This document shows positions 1 through 9,079 of a stretch of DNA of 64,000 nucleotides, one piece after another (the first letter of the stretch is position 1; every line of letters begins with the position of its first letter). A program made the position numbers and the translations under genes. This DNA is from Burkholderiales bacterium (GTDB taxonomy: Bacteria; Pseudomonadota; Gammaproteobacteria; Burkholderiales; Nitrosomonadaceae): contig JACKLV010000001.1 in NCBI GenBank assembly GCA_024235755.1, positions 223,805 through 287,804 on the forward strand, in the 5' to 3' direction. The notes under the pieces are model-generated. The model worked only from the letters and a program-made list of their open reading frames with translations. It had not been told where the DNA came from and did no database searches.

Positions 1-3
1 AAA

Positions 4-35
4 TACGTAATTATTTCAAATTTCGTACGTAATTA
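4..35. repeat. Pair of 10-bp direct repeats
   Basis: The decamer TACGTAATTA occurs at 4-13 and again at 26-35. The 22-bp period is about two helical turns, and each copy contains the self-complementary TACGTA. This layout resembles an operator for a protein binding one face of DNA. No gene is visible here; the regulated gene, if any, lies left of the window. The repeat is seen directly; its role is inference. Confidence 0.35.
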
Positions 36-157
36 ATTGATTGTCAGATAGCTCTAATACCATGCTAATCAAGGCACTTCATATTCAATGATATAAATAA
101 TCCAGCCTAGTTTCACATTTAGAGAAGACGATTTATATTTTTTATTTTTATAACCCG

Positions 158-183
158 CTGAATCATCATAGATGATCATTCAG
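158..183. repeat. Near-perfect inverted repeat after cycB
   Basis: CTGAAT..ATTCAG arms flank ATCAT..ATGAT with one mismatched position, giving about 11 pairs around a tiny loop. It starts about 30 nt after the cycB stop codon in the direction of hao-operon transcription. The minus strand beyond it is A-rich, not T-rich, so it does not look like a standard intrinsic terminator. It may be a 3' stabilising hairpin or a protein site. Confidence 0.35.
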
Positions 184-213
184 AATCAAACTGATGCTTA
201 TCGAAAGCAAAGA

Positions 214-837
214 CTAATAATCATCGTCATCATCGTCATCGTCGTCTTCGTCCCAGTCATCCCAGTCATCCGCCTTCAGAACCAGCTTGCCCTGCGCCTT
301 ACTGGCATCCAAATCCGTCATCGGCGCTTCTTCATGCACCAGATTCTGATGACAGTCTATACACGTCGCCCCATGCGTCTCCATACGCTTGTGCGCCGCC
401 TGTGCATCATCTCCCGGTGGATCAGGATTCCTATGACAATCTCGACACGTCACACTGTCCCATTTCTTCAGATTCATCCGCGCATCATGCGCCATGATCA
501 ACCGCCGCTCGTTAAACTTCTCCAACGTCGAGTAATCATTCACCAACTCCAACCACAATTCCCGCGCTCCATCCACTACATGCGTATATACCGCTAAATG
601 GAAGTTCTTGAATCCCTGCGGTATATGACAATCCTTACAGCCAGGATTCGCACCCAACGCCCCATAGTGCGTCGATTCCCTCAGTTCCTCTTGCGGATAG
701 GTCATCGAATGACAACTGGTACAGAATTCATCCGTCGATAACGCCGCCTCTCCTCCAAATACTACGCCTACCAGGACTATACCCAGTAACGCACCCGTCA
801 GCAGCGTTCCTATCGCGCCTTTTTGTAATGCAGTCAT
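214..837 (-). CDS. cycB: Cytochrome cM552, NapC/NrfH-family quinone reductase
   Basis: Tetrahaem membrane cytochrome c thought to pass electrons from cytochrome c554 to the quinone pool in ammonia oxidisers. An N-terminal hydrophobic anchor (about residues 8-28) is followed by four CXXCH motifs (CTSCH, CKDCH, CRDCH, CIDCH), as expected for NapC/NirT proteins. At 207 residues the length fits the family. It is the last gene of the hao operon, 12 nt after cycA. The C-terminus is odd: the last 20 or so residues are almost all Asp/Glu with Trp and end in a run of nine Asp and a Tyr. The family assignment is secure; the function of the acidic tail is unknown. Confidence 0.93.
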   Translation of the reverse strand: MTALQKGAIGTLLTGALLGIVLVGVVFGGEAALSTDEFCTSCHSMTYPQEELRESTHYGALGANPGCKDCHIPQGFKNFHLAVYTHVVDGARELWLELVNDYSTLEKFNERRLIMAHDARMNLKKWDSVTCRDCHRNPDPPGDDAQAAHKRMETHGATCIDCHQNLVHEEAPMTDLDASKAQGKLVLKADDWDDWDEDDDDDDDDDY

Positions 838-849
838 TCAGGTCTCCCG

Positions 850-1578
850 TTAATCGTCATCATCATCGTCATCGTCGTCATCGTCGCCTTTCTCGCCTTC
901 CTCTGCGTTGGCTTGGAATTCGTCGTGATATTTGAATTTCGGCTCGCCTACAAAAGCACCATCCAGCTTATAATGCGCATGCATCGCGCTGTCGTCTTTC
1001 ACCATCTTGTCAAAATCAAACCGGTATTTCTCATCAACTTCCGGAGTGAACGGAACGTACGGCTCTTTGACTCCCTTCCAGCCCGATCCTTCATAGTTCA
1101 AGTGGCAGGCCGCGCACGCTTCTTCAAAATGAAAGTCCTGGCCTCTGTCCGCTAACCGTTTACGCGGGGTGGTCTTGCCTGACTTCTCAAATGCCTGCCC
1201 GCCTTTACGATGATCGCCACGGTATTTCTTGCCCGCTCCATGACAGGATTCGCAACCTACCGCCGCCAACATTTTTCTCGGCCGCTCTACAGTGTAGCCC
1301 CCTCTTTGCTCCCAGCCATCCACGTGACAGCCTACGCAGTCCTTGTCCTGCGTGTAATCCTTGTCAGGATCCAAACCTGCTTTTTCTTTCGCTTCCTTGC
1401 GCTCGCCAGCTTTAAGCGATTCCATCGCCTTCGCATGCGCCGTCTCGCCCCATGACTTAGCTTGCGATTTGTGGCATGAACTGCATTTCTTACGGCCTTC
1501 AAAGTCCGCCAACGCGGTGCCCGAGAAAAATGCAAACATCGCAACGAGCGCCAGTATGTAGGTTATTGGGTGTTTCAT
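850..1578 (-). CDS. cycA: Cytochrome c554 (HAO electron acceptor)
   Basis: Periplasmic tetrahaem cytochrome that accepts electrons from hydroxylamine oxidoreductase. It begins with a clear Sec signal peptide (cleavage probably after ALA at residues 22-24) and has four CXXCH motifs (CSSCH, CVGCH, CESCH, CAACH). At 242 residues it fits the family, except that it ends in GEKG followed by eleven consecutive Asp. The coding repeat is a mix of GAT and GAC, so the tail is kept at the protein level and is not a simple single-codon tract. It lies between haoB and cycB on the minus strand. AGGAGG-like bases precede the ATG. Confidence 0.94.
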   Translation of the reverse strand: MKHPITYILALVAMFAFFSGTALADFEGRKKCSSCHKSQAKSWGETAHAKAMESLKAGERKEAKEKAGLDPDKDYTQDKDCVGCHVDGWEQRGGYTVERPRKMLAAVGCESCHGAGKKYRGDHRKGGQAFEKSGKTTPRKRLADRGQDFHFEEACAACHLNYEGSGWKGVKEPYVPFTPEVDEKYRFDFDKMVKDDSAMHAHYKLDGAFVGEPKFKYHDEFQANAEEGEKGDDDDDDDDDDD

Positions 1579-1700
1579 CCTTCCTCCTCGTACTTTTTTT
1601 ATTTCATGTGTATAAGCCGCGTATTGTACGCGATCACCCGTTTGTGTAAATGGTTATATGCGCGGTTCTCGCTTTTTTATTGTCGTCTGTTTGTTTTGCG

Positions 1701-2741
1701 CTACTCTGCAGCCGGTATTTTGTACAGCCAGTAACCCCCTCTCTGATAGAGTAGCTGCAACGCCTCCAGTTCCGTCGGCGCATCTTTATCTGTGAATGGC
1801 AACATGCGCGCCAGCAAAGTCTTACTGCTTTGCTCGTCGCTCAGAAAGTAGACTCTGATTTCCGTGTCAGTAATCGATTGCAAGGTATAGGTGTCAAAGT
1901 CGTGTTCTTTGAGCTGCACTTTCATGTGGTTGATCATGCCATGGATGTTGCCGGTCAGTGGAAAGTTTTGATAGGCAACGCCGATTTTCTCCGGATACAA
2001 GAGCCCCAGTTTATACAGATCGGTTACATGAACAATGATGTAGGCTGTCCGTCCCGCGCCAACCAACTCACGCAGTTGTGCGACACCAGCTTCGGGCTCG
2101 GCTGTCAATGCCAGACTGAAGCGTTCGAACTGTTCCAGTTCCCGCCGATCGGGTTTGCTCTGCCAAAACGATTGTTCATAGGCGTCGATGGCCTCTATGT
2201 ATGTCTGCCAGTGCTGCGGAATGATTAACGGTTCGTTCAGATGACCAGTAAACAGGGTGTCATGACCGGTCAGCAGGTTGATCTGCTGGGAAATGTCCCA
2301 CCACGCCAAGATAAGTGCGTCTTTTTCTGCATACTGGCTGATCGCTGCAGCCAGCGCGCTCAATTCGGACGATTTCCAGTCCAGCGCGTGCAGTATTTCC
2401 TTGCTGTTGTTCTGCCATTTGATCAGTACCGGCGATCCACCGTCCCGCTGCGCTACGGTCGCCTGCGCCACAGGCTTTTCCGCTTCGGGTACGATAACGT
2501 CATACCGACTGATCTTCAGATCCGGCCACGCATCAAGTTCCAGTTCTGGATAGTCTTGTGGGCCGCCTGTGGATGTCTGCTGATAATGATACGGCGCATC
2601 CGCCGGCTCAAACCACAGGTACGCAAACCACCCCAATAAAATCAAACCTCCCGTCACCAGGAGTATGCCTAATGACGGGAGCAGCTTATCCCCCGACCGC
2701 TTCACTTGTGTGTCGCGGCCGGTCGTCTCTGCGGGTATCAA
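1701..2741 (-). CDS. haoB: HaoB, membrane protein of the hao operon
   Basis: A 346-residue protein with one N-terminal membrane segment (about residues 22-43) and a large, probably periplasmic domain without CXXCH motifs. Its position immediately after hao, with a 4-bp ATGA overlap implying translational coupling, identifies it as HaoB (orf2) of the conserved hao-orf2-cycA-cycB arrangement. The family's biochemical role is not established; an accessory role for HAO is the usual proposal. No unusual features were seen. The identification rests mainly on synteny. Confidence 0.88.
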   Translation of the reverse strand: MIPAETTGRDTQVKRSGDKLLPSLGILLVTGGLILLGWFAYLWFEPADAPYHYQQTSTGGPQDYPELELDAWPDLKISRYDVIVPEAEKPVAQATVAQRDGGSPVLIKWQNNSKEILHALDWKSSELSALAAAISQYAEKDALILAWWDISQQINLLTGHDTLFTGHLNEPLIIPQHWQTYIEAIDAYEQSFWQSKPDRRELEQFERFSLALTAEPEAGVAQLRELVGAGRTAYIIVHVTDLYKLGLLYPEKIGVAYQNFPLTGNIHGMINHMKVQLKEHDFDTYTLQSITDTEIRVYFLSDEQSSKTLLARMLPFTDKDAPTELEALQLLYQRGGYWLYKIPAAE

Positions 2742-4444
2742 GCTTCGTTTTGCTTACGTTTGCGCCATCCCGCCAGGGCTATCGTGCCCGCCAGCAGCAT
2801 GCCACCACCTAAACCACCCAGCGAGATTTTCTCCGCCGTGCTATCCAGATCCAGTAAGCTCGTGCGCTTGCCTTCCAGTTTCGCTACGCGTTCTTTCAAC
2901 GCAACCATTTCACGAATCCGGAAGTTCTCGTCCTGTACTTCTACGTACGCACGATTCATCGGCCCCCATCCCTCGGTGTAGGTCCAGCCGCCAGGATTGA
3001 CGTGCGCAAGCCCTACGTGCATTTTAGCCAGGTCGTTTTCACCCATTTCCAGCACTTTGAGCTCCATCGACGCCGGATTGTTGTCTTGCGACCAGAACAA
3101 CTGTGTAAAGATCATGAATCCCGGTTTCTCAGGTGCAGGTGGATTCGGACGGTTGGTCTTCTGTCCCGCCAGCAGCCCTTCGTTGTACAGCTTCTCTACA
3201 ACTTCATGCGCATCCTGGTATTTCGCCAGACCTTGCAATGTACCTTTGTCCATCAGATCCAGATATGAACGCGCAAAACGCTCTGAGTGACATTGCGTGC
3301 AGGTTGTTACCCATGCGTCCAGCCTCTCTTCCGACCATTCGCTGTTGATGTTCTCCGCTATGCCAGGTACAAACGGATAGTTCGCCCAACGGATCTTCCT
3401 GACCATGTTGTGCGCGTATTCACCTTCATATTCCATGTGACAGCCCGCACAGGTCGGCGCTGTCTGGCCACCTTTGCTGTATGCGTCTTTCAACTGCACG
3501 TCCCAGTTCCAGTTGTTGCCCAGCATCGCTACCATCTTGCCATGCTTGGACATAGAATACGCTTCCCAGTTGTTGTGATCTACACCACTATGGCAGGTCG
3601 CGCATGCCTCCGGCTTGCGTGATTCCGCCGCCGAAAATTCATGACGTGTATGACATGTGTCGCATTTGTTTTGGTTCATGTGACACATGGTGCAACCTTC
3701 CGCAACTTCACGTTGCGGCATCGCAGCCCATACTGTCGTCTCTACGTTCGCTTTGTAGTCCAACGCATGCGAAGGACGTCCATCCGGCCACTGACCATGC
3801 GGCCAGATCAGCGTATCACGCTCTGATTCACGCTCAGCAAATTCCTGCAGATGGCACTTACCGCATACATCCGCCGTCGGCATGATCAAGTCTTTGCTGT
3901 GATCAATCTTGCCTTCCTGCTTGATGTTGACGTGACAGTCTATACAGCTCACTTCCTTCAGCTGCTCGCCTTCCTTCAAATAGCCCATCGAACGCAAGTT
4001 GTTCTCTACGTCCTCCAACTTGCCTTTCTTGTAATAGGTCGGATCCGTCGGCTTCAACGCACGTACCTTGTCCAGATTAGCGTGCGCACTCTTCTTCCAT
4101 GCATTTACCCACACCGGCGATTCGTCCGAGTGACATTCCACGCATTCCTTACGATCCGCTTTGTCTCGCATCGATACCGGCGGCTCATAAAACGTCGCCG
4201 GATCCATATACGTACTCAACGGAATCGGCTCCCAGTAATCTCCCATCGTGCCCTTGCCAAATCCCTGCTCAGGATCCTTGTAACGCTTCACCAACGCTTC
4301 ATGCAACTGCTTCGGCGTCGCCCCTCTATCAAGCCCCAATGCCTCATATGTCTCGTCAGGTACGCTCGGTATCGCATATACCAATCCCGACAGTGCTAAT
4401 GCACTTACAAACATGACCACCTTTAGCCATAGCTTGGAAATCAT
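2738..4444 (-). CDS. hao: Hydroxylamine oxidoreductase
   Basis: Octahaem enzyme that oxidises hydroxylamine in the periplasm, the energy-yielding step after ammonia monooxygenase. The 568-residue precursor has a signal peptide (about residues 1-24) and exactly eight CXXCH motifs between residues 101 and 386 (CVECH, CIDCH, CGKCH, CTMCH, CDTCH, CATCH, CAGCH, CTQCH). Tyr489, in GWTYTEGWG, sits where the tyrosine that cross-links to the P460 haem is expected. A C-terminal hydrophobic segment (about 540-560) followed by RKRK suggests a membrane anchor. An AAAGGAGAG ribosome site precedes the ATG. It heads the hao-haoB-cycA-cycB operon. Confidence 0.97.
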   Translation of the reverse strand: MISKLWLKVVMFVSALALSGLVYAIPSVPDETYEALGLDRGATPKQLHEALVKRYKDPEQGFGKGTMGDYWEPIPLSTYMDPATFYEPPVSMRDKADRKECVECHSDESPVWVNAWKKSAHANLDKVRALKPTDPTYYKKGKLEDVENNLRSMGYLKEGEQLKEVSCIDCHVNIKQEGKIDHSKDLIMPTADVCGKCHLQEFAERESERDTLIWPHGQWPDGRPSHALDYKANVETTVWAAMPQREVAEGCTMCHMNQNKCDTCHTRHEFSAAESRKPEACATCHSGVDHNNWEAYSMSKHGKMVAMLGNNWNWDVQLKDAYSKGGQTAPTCAGCHMEYEGEYAHNMVRKIRWANYPFVPGIAENINSEWSEERLDAWVTTCTQCHSERFARSYLDLMDKGTLQGLAKYQDAHEVVEKLYNEGLLAGQKTNRPNPPAPEKPGFMIFTQLFWSQDNNPASMELKVLEMGENDLAKMHVGLAHVNPGGWTYTEGWGPMNRAYVEVQDENFRIREMVALKERVAKLEGKRTSLLDLDSTAEKISLGGLGGGMLLAGTIALAGWRKRKQNEA

Positions 4445-4725
4445 TGCTCTCTCCTTTGTATTTCTGTTAATTTCCAGTTCTAGTTCTTCTCTTTTTTTGT
4501 TTTGTTACTCTCTTCTACCGCTTCTCTATATCTTCTCCATACCACCAACGCATCTATATCCACTATCAGCTACAACACCATCCCTTTAATAATTGTAATC
4601 CTCAACTCTAAAATATAAACGCATCAGCACAGAAAAAATATCCATACCCTCAATACAACCCTCGCAGCATACAACTCCCCTCCTAAAAACTACACAGGCC
4701 ATATCCCTTCATATAACTCCAACAA
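4445..4725 (-). other. Long C-depleted untranslated leader of hao
   Basis: No gene fits in this stretch. Read in the hao direction it is strikingly poor in C: in 4501-4740 the plus strand has only about 14 G in 240 bases, while C is common. The transcript from the candidate promoter at 4726-4754 would carry a leader of about 275 nt before the hao ATG. The composition is seen directly; the leader status is inferred. Confidence 0.5.
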
Positions 4726-4754
4726 AGACTACTCAGTCATCCTCACACTGTCAA
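4726..4754 (-). promoter_or_regulatory. Candidate sigma-70 promoter for hao
   Basis: On the minus strand a perfect TTGACA (4749-4754) is followed after 17 bp by TAGTCT (4726-4731). It lies between the end of rpsT and hao, pointing toward hao. The -10 box is a weak match, so the call is moderate. Confidence 0.45.
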
Positions 4755-4804
4755 GTCATTTGAAGCTTAATTTATTGCGGCCGATCTCATTTATCCGCTC
4801 AAGA

Positions 4805-5068
4805 TCATGCCATGGCTTTTATGGCTGCAGATAATCGACTTTTTTGTCTAGCCGCTTTGTTTTTATGAATAATCCCTTTTTCAGCAATAGAATCCACAGT
4901 GCTTACTGTTTGAGTAAAAGCCACTTGAGCTTTTTCTTTGTCTCCGGTTTCTATTATTTTCTTGACATTTTTGATTGCTGTACGAAGTCTTGATCGCATA
5001 CTGACATTATGCTCTCGTCGTTTAATCGACTGCCTTGCTCTTTTTCTAGCTTGCGCACTATTTGCCAT
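4805..5068 (-). CDS. rpsT: 30S ribosomal protein S20
   Basis: An 87-residue basic protein beginning MANSAQARKRARQS, the characteristic start of S20, a primary 16S rRNA-binding protein of the small subunit. Length and the Lys/Arg-rich composition match the family. A GAGGAG ribosome site precedes the ATG. It is transcribed toward hao, with no convincing terminator between them, so read-through into the hao leader is possible. Confidence 0.96.
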   Translation of the reverse strand: MANSAQARKRARQSIKRREHNVSMRSRLRTAIKNVKKIIETGDKEKAQVAFTQTVSTVDSIAEKGIIHKNKAARQKSRLSAAIKAMA

Positions 5069-5479
5069 AAAGATTTTTCTCCTCGCTTTTTTACAAAGCC
5101 AAACAACTTAAACTAAATTAAAAATTTTATTTTCTACCTGCTTTGAACAATATAGAAAAATTTTATGATTTTACTTTTTTCATGGTTCAATTGCAATTTT
5201 CTTTTCATTGCTTTGATATTGTTTTCGTGATTTATTAATTAAATTTTGACTACAGACTATATGTTGTTAAACTTTTTGAATGTCAATAGCATATGTTGAC
5301 ACGTCTTTTTTTACTGATATGCTTAGTTAACTACTTGGTCAATATTTTTATTTTCCTTTATACAGCTTTCAATAAACGAATTACTAATATAAAAATCTAT
5401 TTCAAAAACTTTTATCACGCACAATCTTAGAATTTGAAAACGCAACAAACTGAGAATACCTTATAAAGCATTTTACTTT
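5069..5479. other. AT-rich intergenic region, no gene seen
   Basis: This is a very AT-rich stretch between the divergent rpsT and DUF4124 genes. It should contain the rpsT promoter on the minus strand. I could not single out a convincing promoter pair among many TATAAT-like strings, and saw no ORF or hairpin worth calling. Confidence 0.4.
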
Positions 5480-5923
5480 ATGTCCACACGACTACAGATT
5501 GGTTTACTTCTACTAAACTGTTCTTTTCCTGCTTTTACTGAAACTATCTATCAATGGAGCGATCCTTGGGGACAAATTCAATACAGCAAAACCCCTGTAG
5601 CTGGCGCAATGATTTCTGATTTAACACAACTTCCAGAACAGACAGCAACAACTGAGCAACAAAAGCAGGAGGCTATGGTTAGAAAACTACAGGAAATGAA
5701 GCAAAGAAATTCATTACGAAGTCAAAATGCAGCAACGCAATTAAAATCGAACGAACAATCGCTTCAAACTAAAAACTACTGCAGACAGTTACGAATACTG
5801 CTAGCAGATCTCCAAGCACGAAGCTTGTGGCAGCAATCATTATTCAACATTCCTTTATTACCAGGCTACTATGGGCCAATCCATTCAGAATTATCAAGAG
5901 AACTTCGCCAAAACTGCAGGTAA
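5480..5923 (+). CDS. DUF4124-like secreted protein
   Basis: A 147-residue protein whose first 20 residues form a signal peptide (SFPAFTE cleavage region). The following IYQWSDPWGQIQYSKTP is typical of DUF4124, a small beta-rich domain (usually YKWVDxxGxxxYS) of unknown function found in secreted proteins of beta- and gammaproteobacteria. A Gln-rich, helical middle and two Cys near residues 99 and 146 follow. There is no obvious ribosome site before the ATG. It stands alone between rpsT and mdh. No specific role can be assigned. Confidence 0.65.
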   Translation: MSTRLQIGLLLLNCSFPAFTETIYQWSDPWGQIQYSKTPVAGAMISDLTQLPEQTATTEQQKQEAMVRKLQEMKQRNSLRSQNAATQLKSNEQSLQTKNYCRQLRILLADLQARSLWQQSLFNIPLLPGYYGPIHSELSRELRQNCR

Positions 5924-6194
5924 ATTGTTATCGATTTTCGGATTTGCAACAGAATCGATATTTTCGTTGACTCGCTAAGTAAATATCCTTTTATATATCA
6001 ACAAACAATTCTGACCAACCACTAATTCAACGGTATAACAGTGATCACTTATTCCTTAGCTTCTTGATGCATTATTTAGTTCTCGAATTCATACTAGTCT
6101 TCCTCGAGACCTGGATAACAAGTATAATTCAGAGTCGAATTCCCCATGAATGTTGATTTAATGAGCCTACAGGAATATCTCAAGGATTGAAAAT

Positions 6195-7181
6195 ATGAAA
6201 TCTCCAATTCGAATTTCTGTCACTGGCGCAACTGGCCAGATTTGTTATAGCCTACTGTTTCGTATCGCAGCAGGTGATATGCTTGGTAAAGATCAACCGA
6301 TTGTTTTGCAATTACTTGACATTCCAAATGCACGTCCACTATTTGATGGCTTAGTCATGGAGTTACAAGACTGTGCATTCCCGCTTCTGACAGAGCTCAT
6401 CACAACAGATGATCCCTATTTAGCGTTCAAAGATGCTGACATTGCACTACTGGTCGGAGCGCGTCCACGCGGAGAAAACATGGAACGCAAAGACTTGCTG
6501 GAAGCAAATGGGCCAATATTCATTGAACAAGGTAAAGCGTTAAATGCTGTAGCCAATAGAGATGTCAAGGTATTAGTTGTTGGCAACCCAGCTAATACAA
6601 ATGCTTATATTACTCTTCAAAATTGTCCTGATCTTAATCCTGAAAATTTTTCTGCAATGCTTAGACTCGATCATAATCGGGCTTTATCGCAGGTCGCTAG
6701 GAAGCTGTCAAAACCCGTAACTAGCATTAGAAAAATGATTGTTTGGGGCAACCATTCTAACACGCAATATCCGGATCTAAGTCACGCCGAAATTGATAAT
6801 ATTTCTGTCAGATCACTTATTAACGATGACGATTGGATTGCCAACAGCTTTGTTCCGACTGTACAAAAACGTGGTATGGCAATTATTGAAGCCAGGCATG
6901 GTCGATCCAGCGCAGCAAGCGCAGCAAATGCCATCATAAATCATATGCAGGACTGGATATTCGGAACGCGTGATAATGACTGGACATCAATGGGGATTTT
7001 GTCTGATGGAAGCTATAACATTCCAAAAGGAGTCGTATACAGTTTTCCAATAACCTGCTATGGCGGCCGATATAAAATTGTTCAGGGATTGGAATTAAGC
7101 GATTTTGATAAAAGAAAAATGCAAAAAAGCTACGAAGAATTAATCACTGAACAAAGTGCTATCATGCATTTGTTAACTTAA
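6195..7181 (+). CDS. mdh: Malate dehydrogenase (type 2, NAD-dependent)
   Basis: Interconverts malate and oxaloacetate in the TCA cycle. The N-terminal VTGATGQI is the nucleotide-binding loop of LDH/MDH-like proteins in the cytosolic-type MDH group; the acidic LLDIP after beta-2 indicates NAD preference. Substrate Arg residues lie in ARPRGENMERKD, and WGNHSNTQYPD carries the catalytic His. The DHNRALSQ motif is also present. At 328 residues the length matches the family. It is monocistronic, converging with bcp 17 nt downstream. Confidence 0.94.
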   Translation: MKSPIRISVTGATGQICYSLLFRIAAGDMLGKDQPIVLQLLDIPNARPLFDGLVMELQDCAFPLLTELITTDDPYLAFKDADIALLVGARPRGENMERKDLLEANGPIFIEQGKALNAVANRDVKVLVVGNPANTNAYITLQNCPDLNPENFSAMLRLDHNRALSQVARKLSKPVTSIRKMIVWGNHSNTQYPDLSHAEIDNISVRSLINDDDWIANSFVPTVQKRGMAIIEARHGRSSAASAANAIINHMQDWIFGTRDNDWTSMGILSDGSYNIPKGVVYSFPITCYGGRYKIVQGLELSDFDKRKMQKSYEELITEQSAIMHLLT

Positions 7182-7197
7182 AACCTGCAGAAAACTG

Positions 7198-7659
7198 TTA
7201 GAGTGTTTTAACGAAAGCTAAGACTGTTTCTACATGACCTGGCACTTTGACGCCACGCCATTCCTTTCTAAGTACGCCTTTTGCATCAATGATGAATGTA
7301 CTGCGTTCAATTCCACGCACTTGTTTACCATACATACTTTTCATCTTGATAACATCAAACATTTTACATATCTGTTCGTCAGAATCGCTTAAAAGCTCAA
7401 ACGGAAAATTCATCTTTTCCTTAAAATTCTCATGCGATTTTATACTGTCACGCGAAATACCTAAAATTTCACAATTCAAATTTTTAAATGCCGCATAGGT
7501 ATCCCTGAAATTCTCACCCTCTGTTGTACATCCCGGAGTATTGTCTTTTGGATAAAAATAGATAACCAAATGTTTTCCAGCCGCTTCAGATAGTGAAAAT
7601 ATTTTTCCACCAGTACTAGGCAATTGGAAATCATCAACACGTTGATCAATCGTCAGCAT
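7198..7659 (-). CDS. bcp: Bcp/PrxQ-type peroxiredoxin
   Basis: A 153-residue thioredoxin-fold peroxidase that reduces hydrogen peroxide and organic peroxides. The peroxidatic Cys is in PGCTTEGENFRD. The second Cys five residues later in E. coli Bcp is replaced by a non-Cys residue here, so resolution must use another Cys (for example in LNCEILG) or an external thiol. Start and length fit the family. It lies 76 nt beyond ccmI on the same strand, converging with mdh. Confidence 0.9.
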   Translation of the reverse strand: MLTIDQRVDDFQLPSTGGKIFSLSEAAGKHLVIYFYPKDNTPGCTTEGENFRDTYAAFKNLNCEILGISRDSIKSHENFKEKMNFPFELLSDSDEQICKMFDVIKMKSMYGKQVRGIERSTFIIDAKGVLRKEWRGVKVPGHVETVLAFVKTL

Positions 7660-7735
7660 TCAACTCTGTGAAATAAAAATTTAATTAATCGAGAACAGAA
7701 TAAAACATAAAAGATGTGATGCCAAAAGGCCTTCA

Positions 7736-9079
7736 TCATGGCATAACTGAATCAATGACAATTGAAACATTATTATCACCAATTGTTACGGGCTCACTTA
7801 ACCCCTGCAAATCACCACTCGTGGGGACAGCCTGTCCCGATTTAGAAATACGCGCTTCTATGATTACATTTTGAAAACTAGACAGTTTCATTGCCGGCGT
7901 CATCGCCATTGCATCAGTAAGTGTAAATGTTGTTGGTAGATCACTAGCACTTAATCTTAGAATAGCCAATGGCATTTTAGGGCCAGTTTCAGCGCGCGCA
8001 TAAATAAATAATGTGTCATTTGGATTGGCTCTGGCTGCGACAATATCACTGATAGAAACACTGCCAGAGATTGACAACGAAGCAGGTTCTTCTGATACAT
8101 TTGACGAAGCTTGTGGACGCTCCATCACGCTAGGTTGCGTCGCAGTTTCTGGTGATTCTGCAGCAGCCAATTGTGTCTGGGAAGCAGGAGTTTTTTCACC
8201 TGCAAGAGATCTGGCTTCTGCAATGCTTTCACTAACGGATCGAGCAAGTTGAGAATCAGCTGGAATGACTGCTAATAATCTTTCCCAATATACTGCAGCT
8301 TGATCAAAATGGCTTTGCTCAAATTCAACCGTTCCTGCCAATGCTAACGCCTTGGGATATTCTGGATCAATATTCAATGCCTCCTGAATCAATTCATTAG
8401 GCTTGCCAACCAGACTGCCGTCATTCGTCATTGCTAAAACATCGGCATAATCACTGAGAATCTGGGGATTGTCTGGAATGAATTCATTCAACCTAGCATA
8501 AGTTGCTGCGGCCTCATCATACTGCTTCATGATTGCATATGTGCGCGCCAGCATAAACCAACCTTCTATATCATCCGGATTGTTATTTAACCTCGCTATC
8601 AGATTATCCAGAACGGAATTAAAGTTATCATGTCCTTCAGGTGTAGCATTGTTACTGCCGCCACCTTGAGACATTTGCACGGCATTTGCTAATTGTGCCT
8701 GAGGCAATAAACCACGTGTATCGCCAATCTCCAGATATAAATAAATGGCTGCTATCGGTAACGTCAGCGCAAATACTGTTGAAATGGCAATATTCATTAC
8801 CTTATTCGTTTTCTTGCGCTCGACAGCTTCAATCTCTTGAACATCCTGCAACATGCGCTGCTGCAGTTCTTGTTTGCTTTGATTATATTGTTCCTGAGTC
8901 AGGATGTCGTTTTCAAGATCTCTGTCTAACTCTTGAAGTTGATCACGATAAACCGTAATATTTACTGCGTCACGTTCTATACGTTCTTCTTGAACATTTT
9001 TATTTTTTAATAAAGTAGGGATAATAAAAAGAAGTGCAACTACAATAAGAATACCTGAAATAATCCAGAAAGCCGTCAT
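7736..9079 (-). CDS. ccmI: Cytochrome c biogenesis protein CcmI
   Basis: TPR-bearing apocytochrome chaperone of System I. The N-terminus has two membrane segments (about residues 4-22 and 94-113) flanking a cytoplasmic coiled-coil loop. TPR motifs lie at about 170-290, where apocytochrome C-termini bind, followed by a Ser/Ala/Pro-rich linker and a C-terminal beta-rich domain (about 330-447). At 447 residues it is the full-length fused form. It overlaps ccmH by 4 bp and ends the ccm operon. Confidence 0.9.
   Translation of the reverse strand: MTAFWIISGILIVVALLFIIPTLLKNKNVQEERIERDAVNITVYRDQLQELDRDLENDILTQEQYNQSKQELQQRMLQDVQEIEAVERKKTNKVMNIAISTVFALTLPIAAIYLYLEIGDTRGLLPQAQLANAVQMSQGGGSNNATPEGHDNFNSVLDNLIARLNNNPDDIEGWFMLARTYAIMKQYDEAAATYARLNEFIPDNPQILSDYADVLAMTNDGSLVGKPNELIQEALNIDPEYPKALALAGTVEFEQSHFDQAAVYWERLLAVIPADSQLARSVSESIAEARSLAGEKTPASQTQLAAAESPETATQPSVMERPQASSNVSEEPASLSISGSVSISDIVAARANPNDTLFIYARAETGPKMPLAILRLSASDLPTTFTLTDAMAMTPAMKLSSFQNVIIEARISKSGQAVPTSGDLQGLSEPVTIGDNNVSIVIDSVMP

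Noticed and set aside
200..260. CAT/CGT repeat as a microsatellite or CRISPR-like array
   Set aside because: It is the coding sequence of the Asp tail of cycB, with variable third bases, and not a spaced repeat array.
172..597. 141-codon plus-strand frame opposite cycB
   Set aside because: It runs antisense to the cycB haem region and the Asp repeat, giving Ile/Val repeats; not a plausible protein.
3851..4399. 182-codon plus-strand frame opposite hao
   Set aside because: The frame is caused by hao codon bias. The product is Arg/His-rich with no domain; hao on the other strand is certain.
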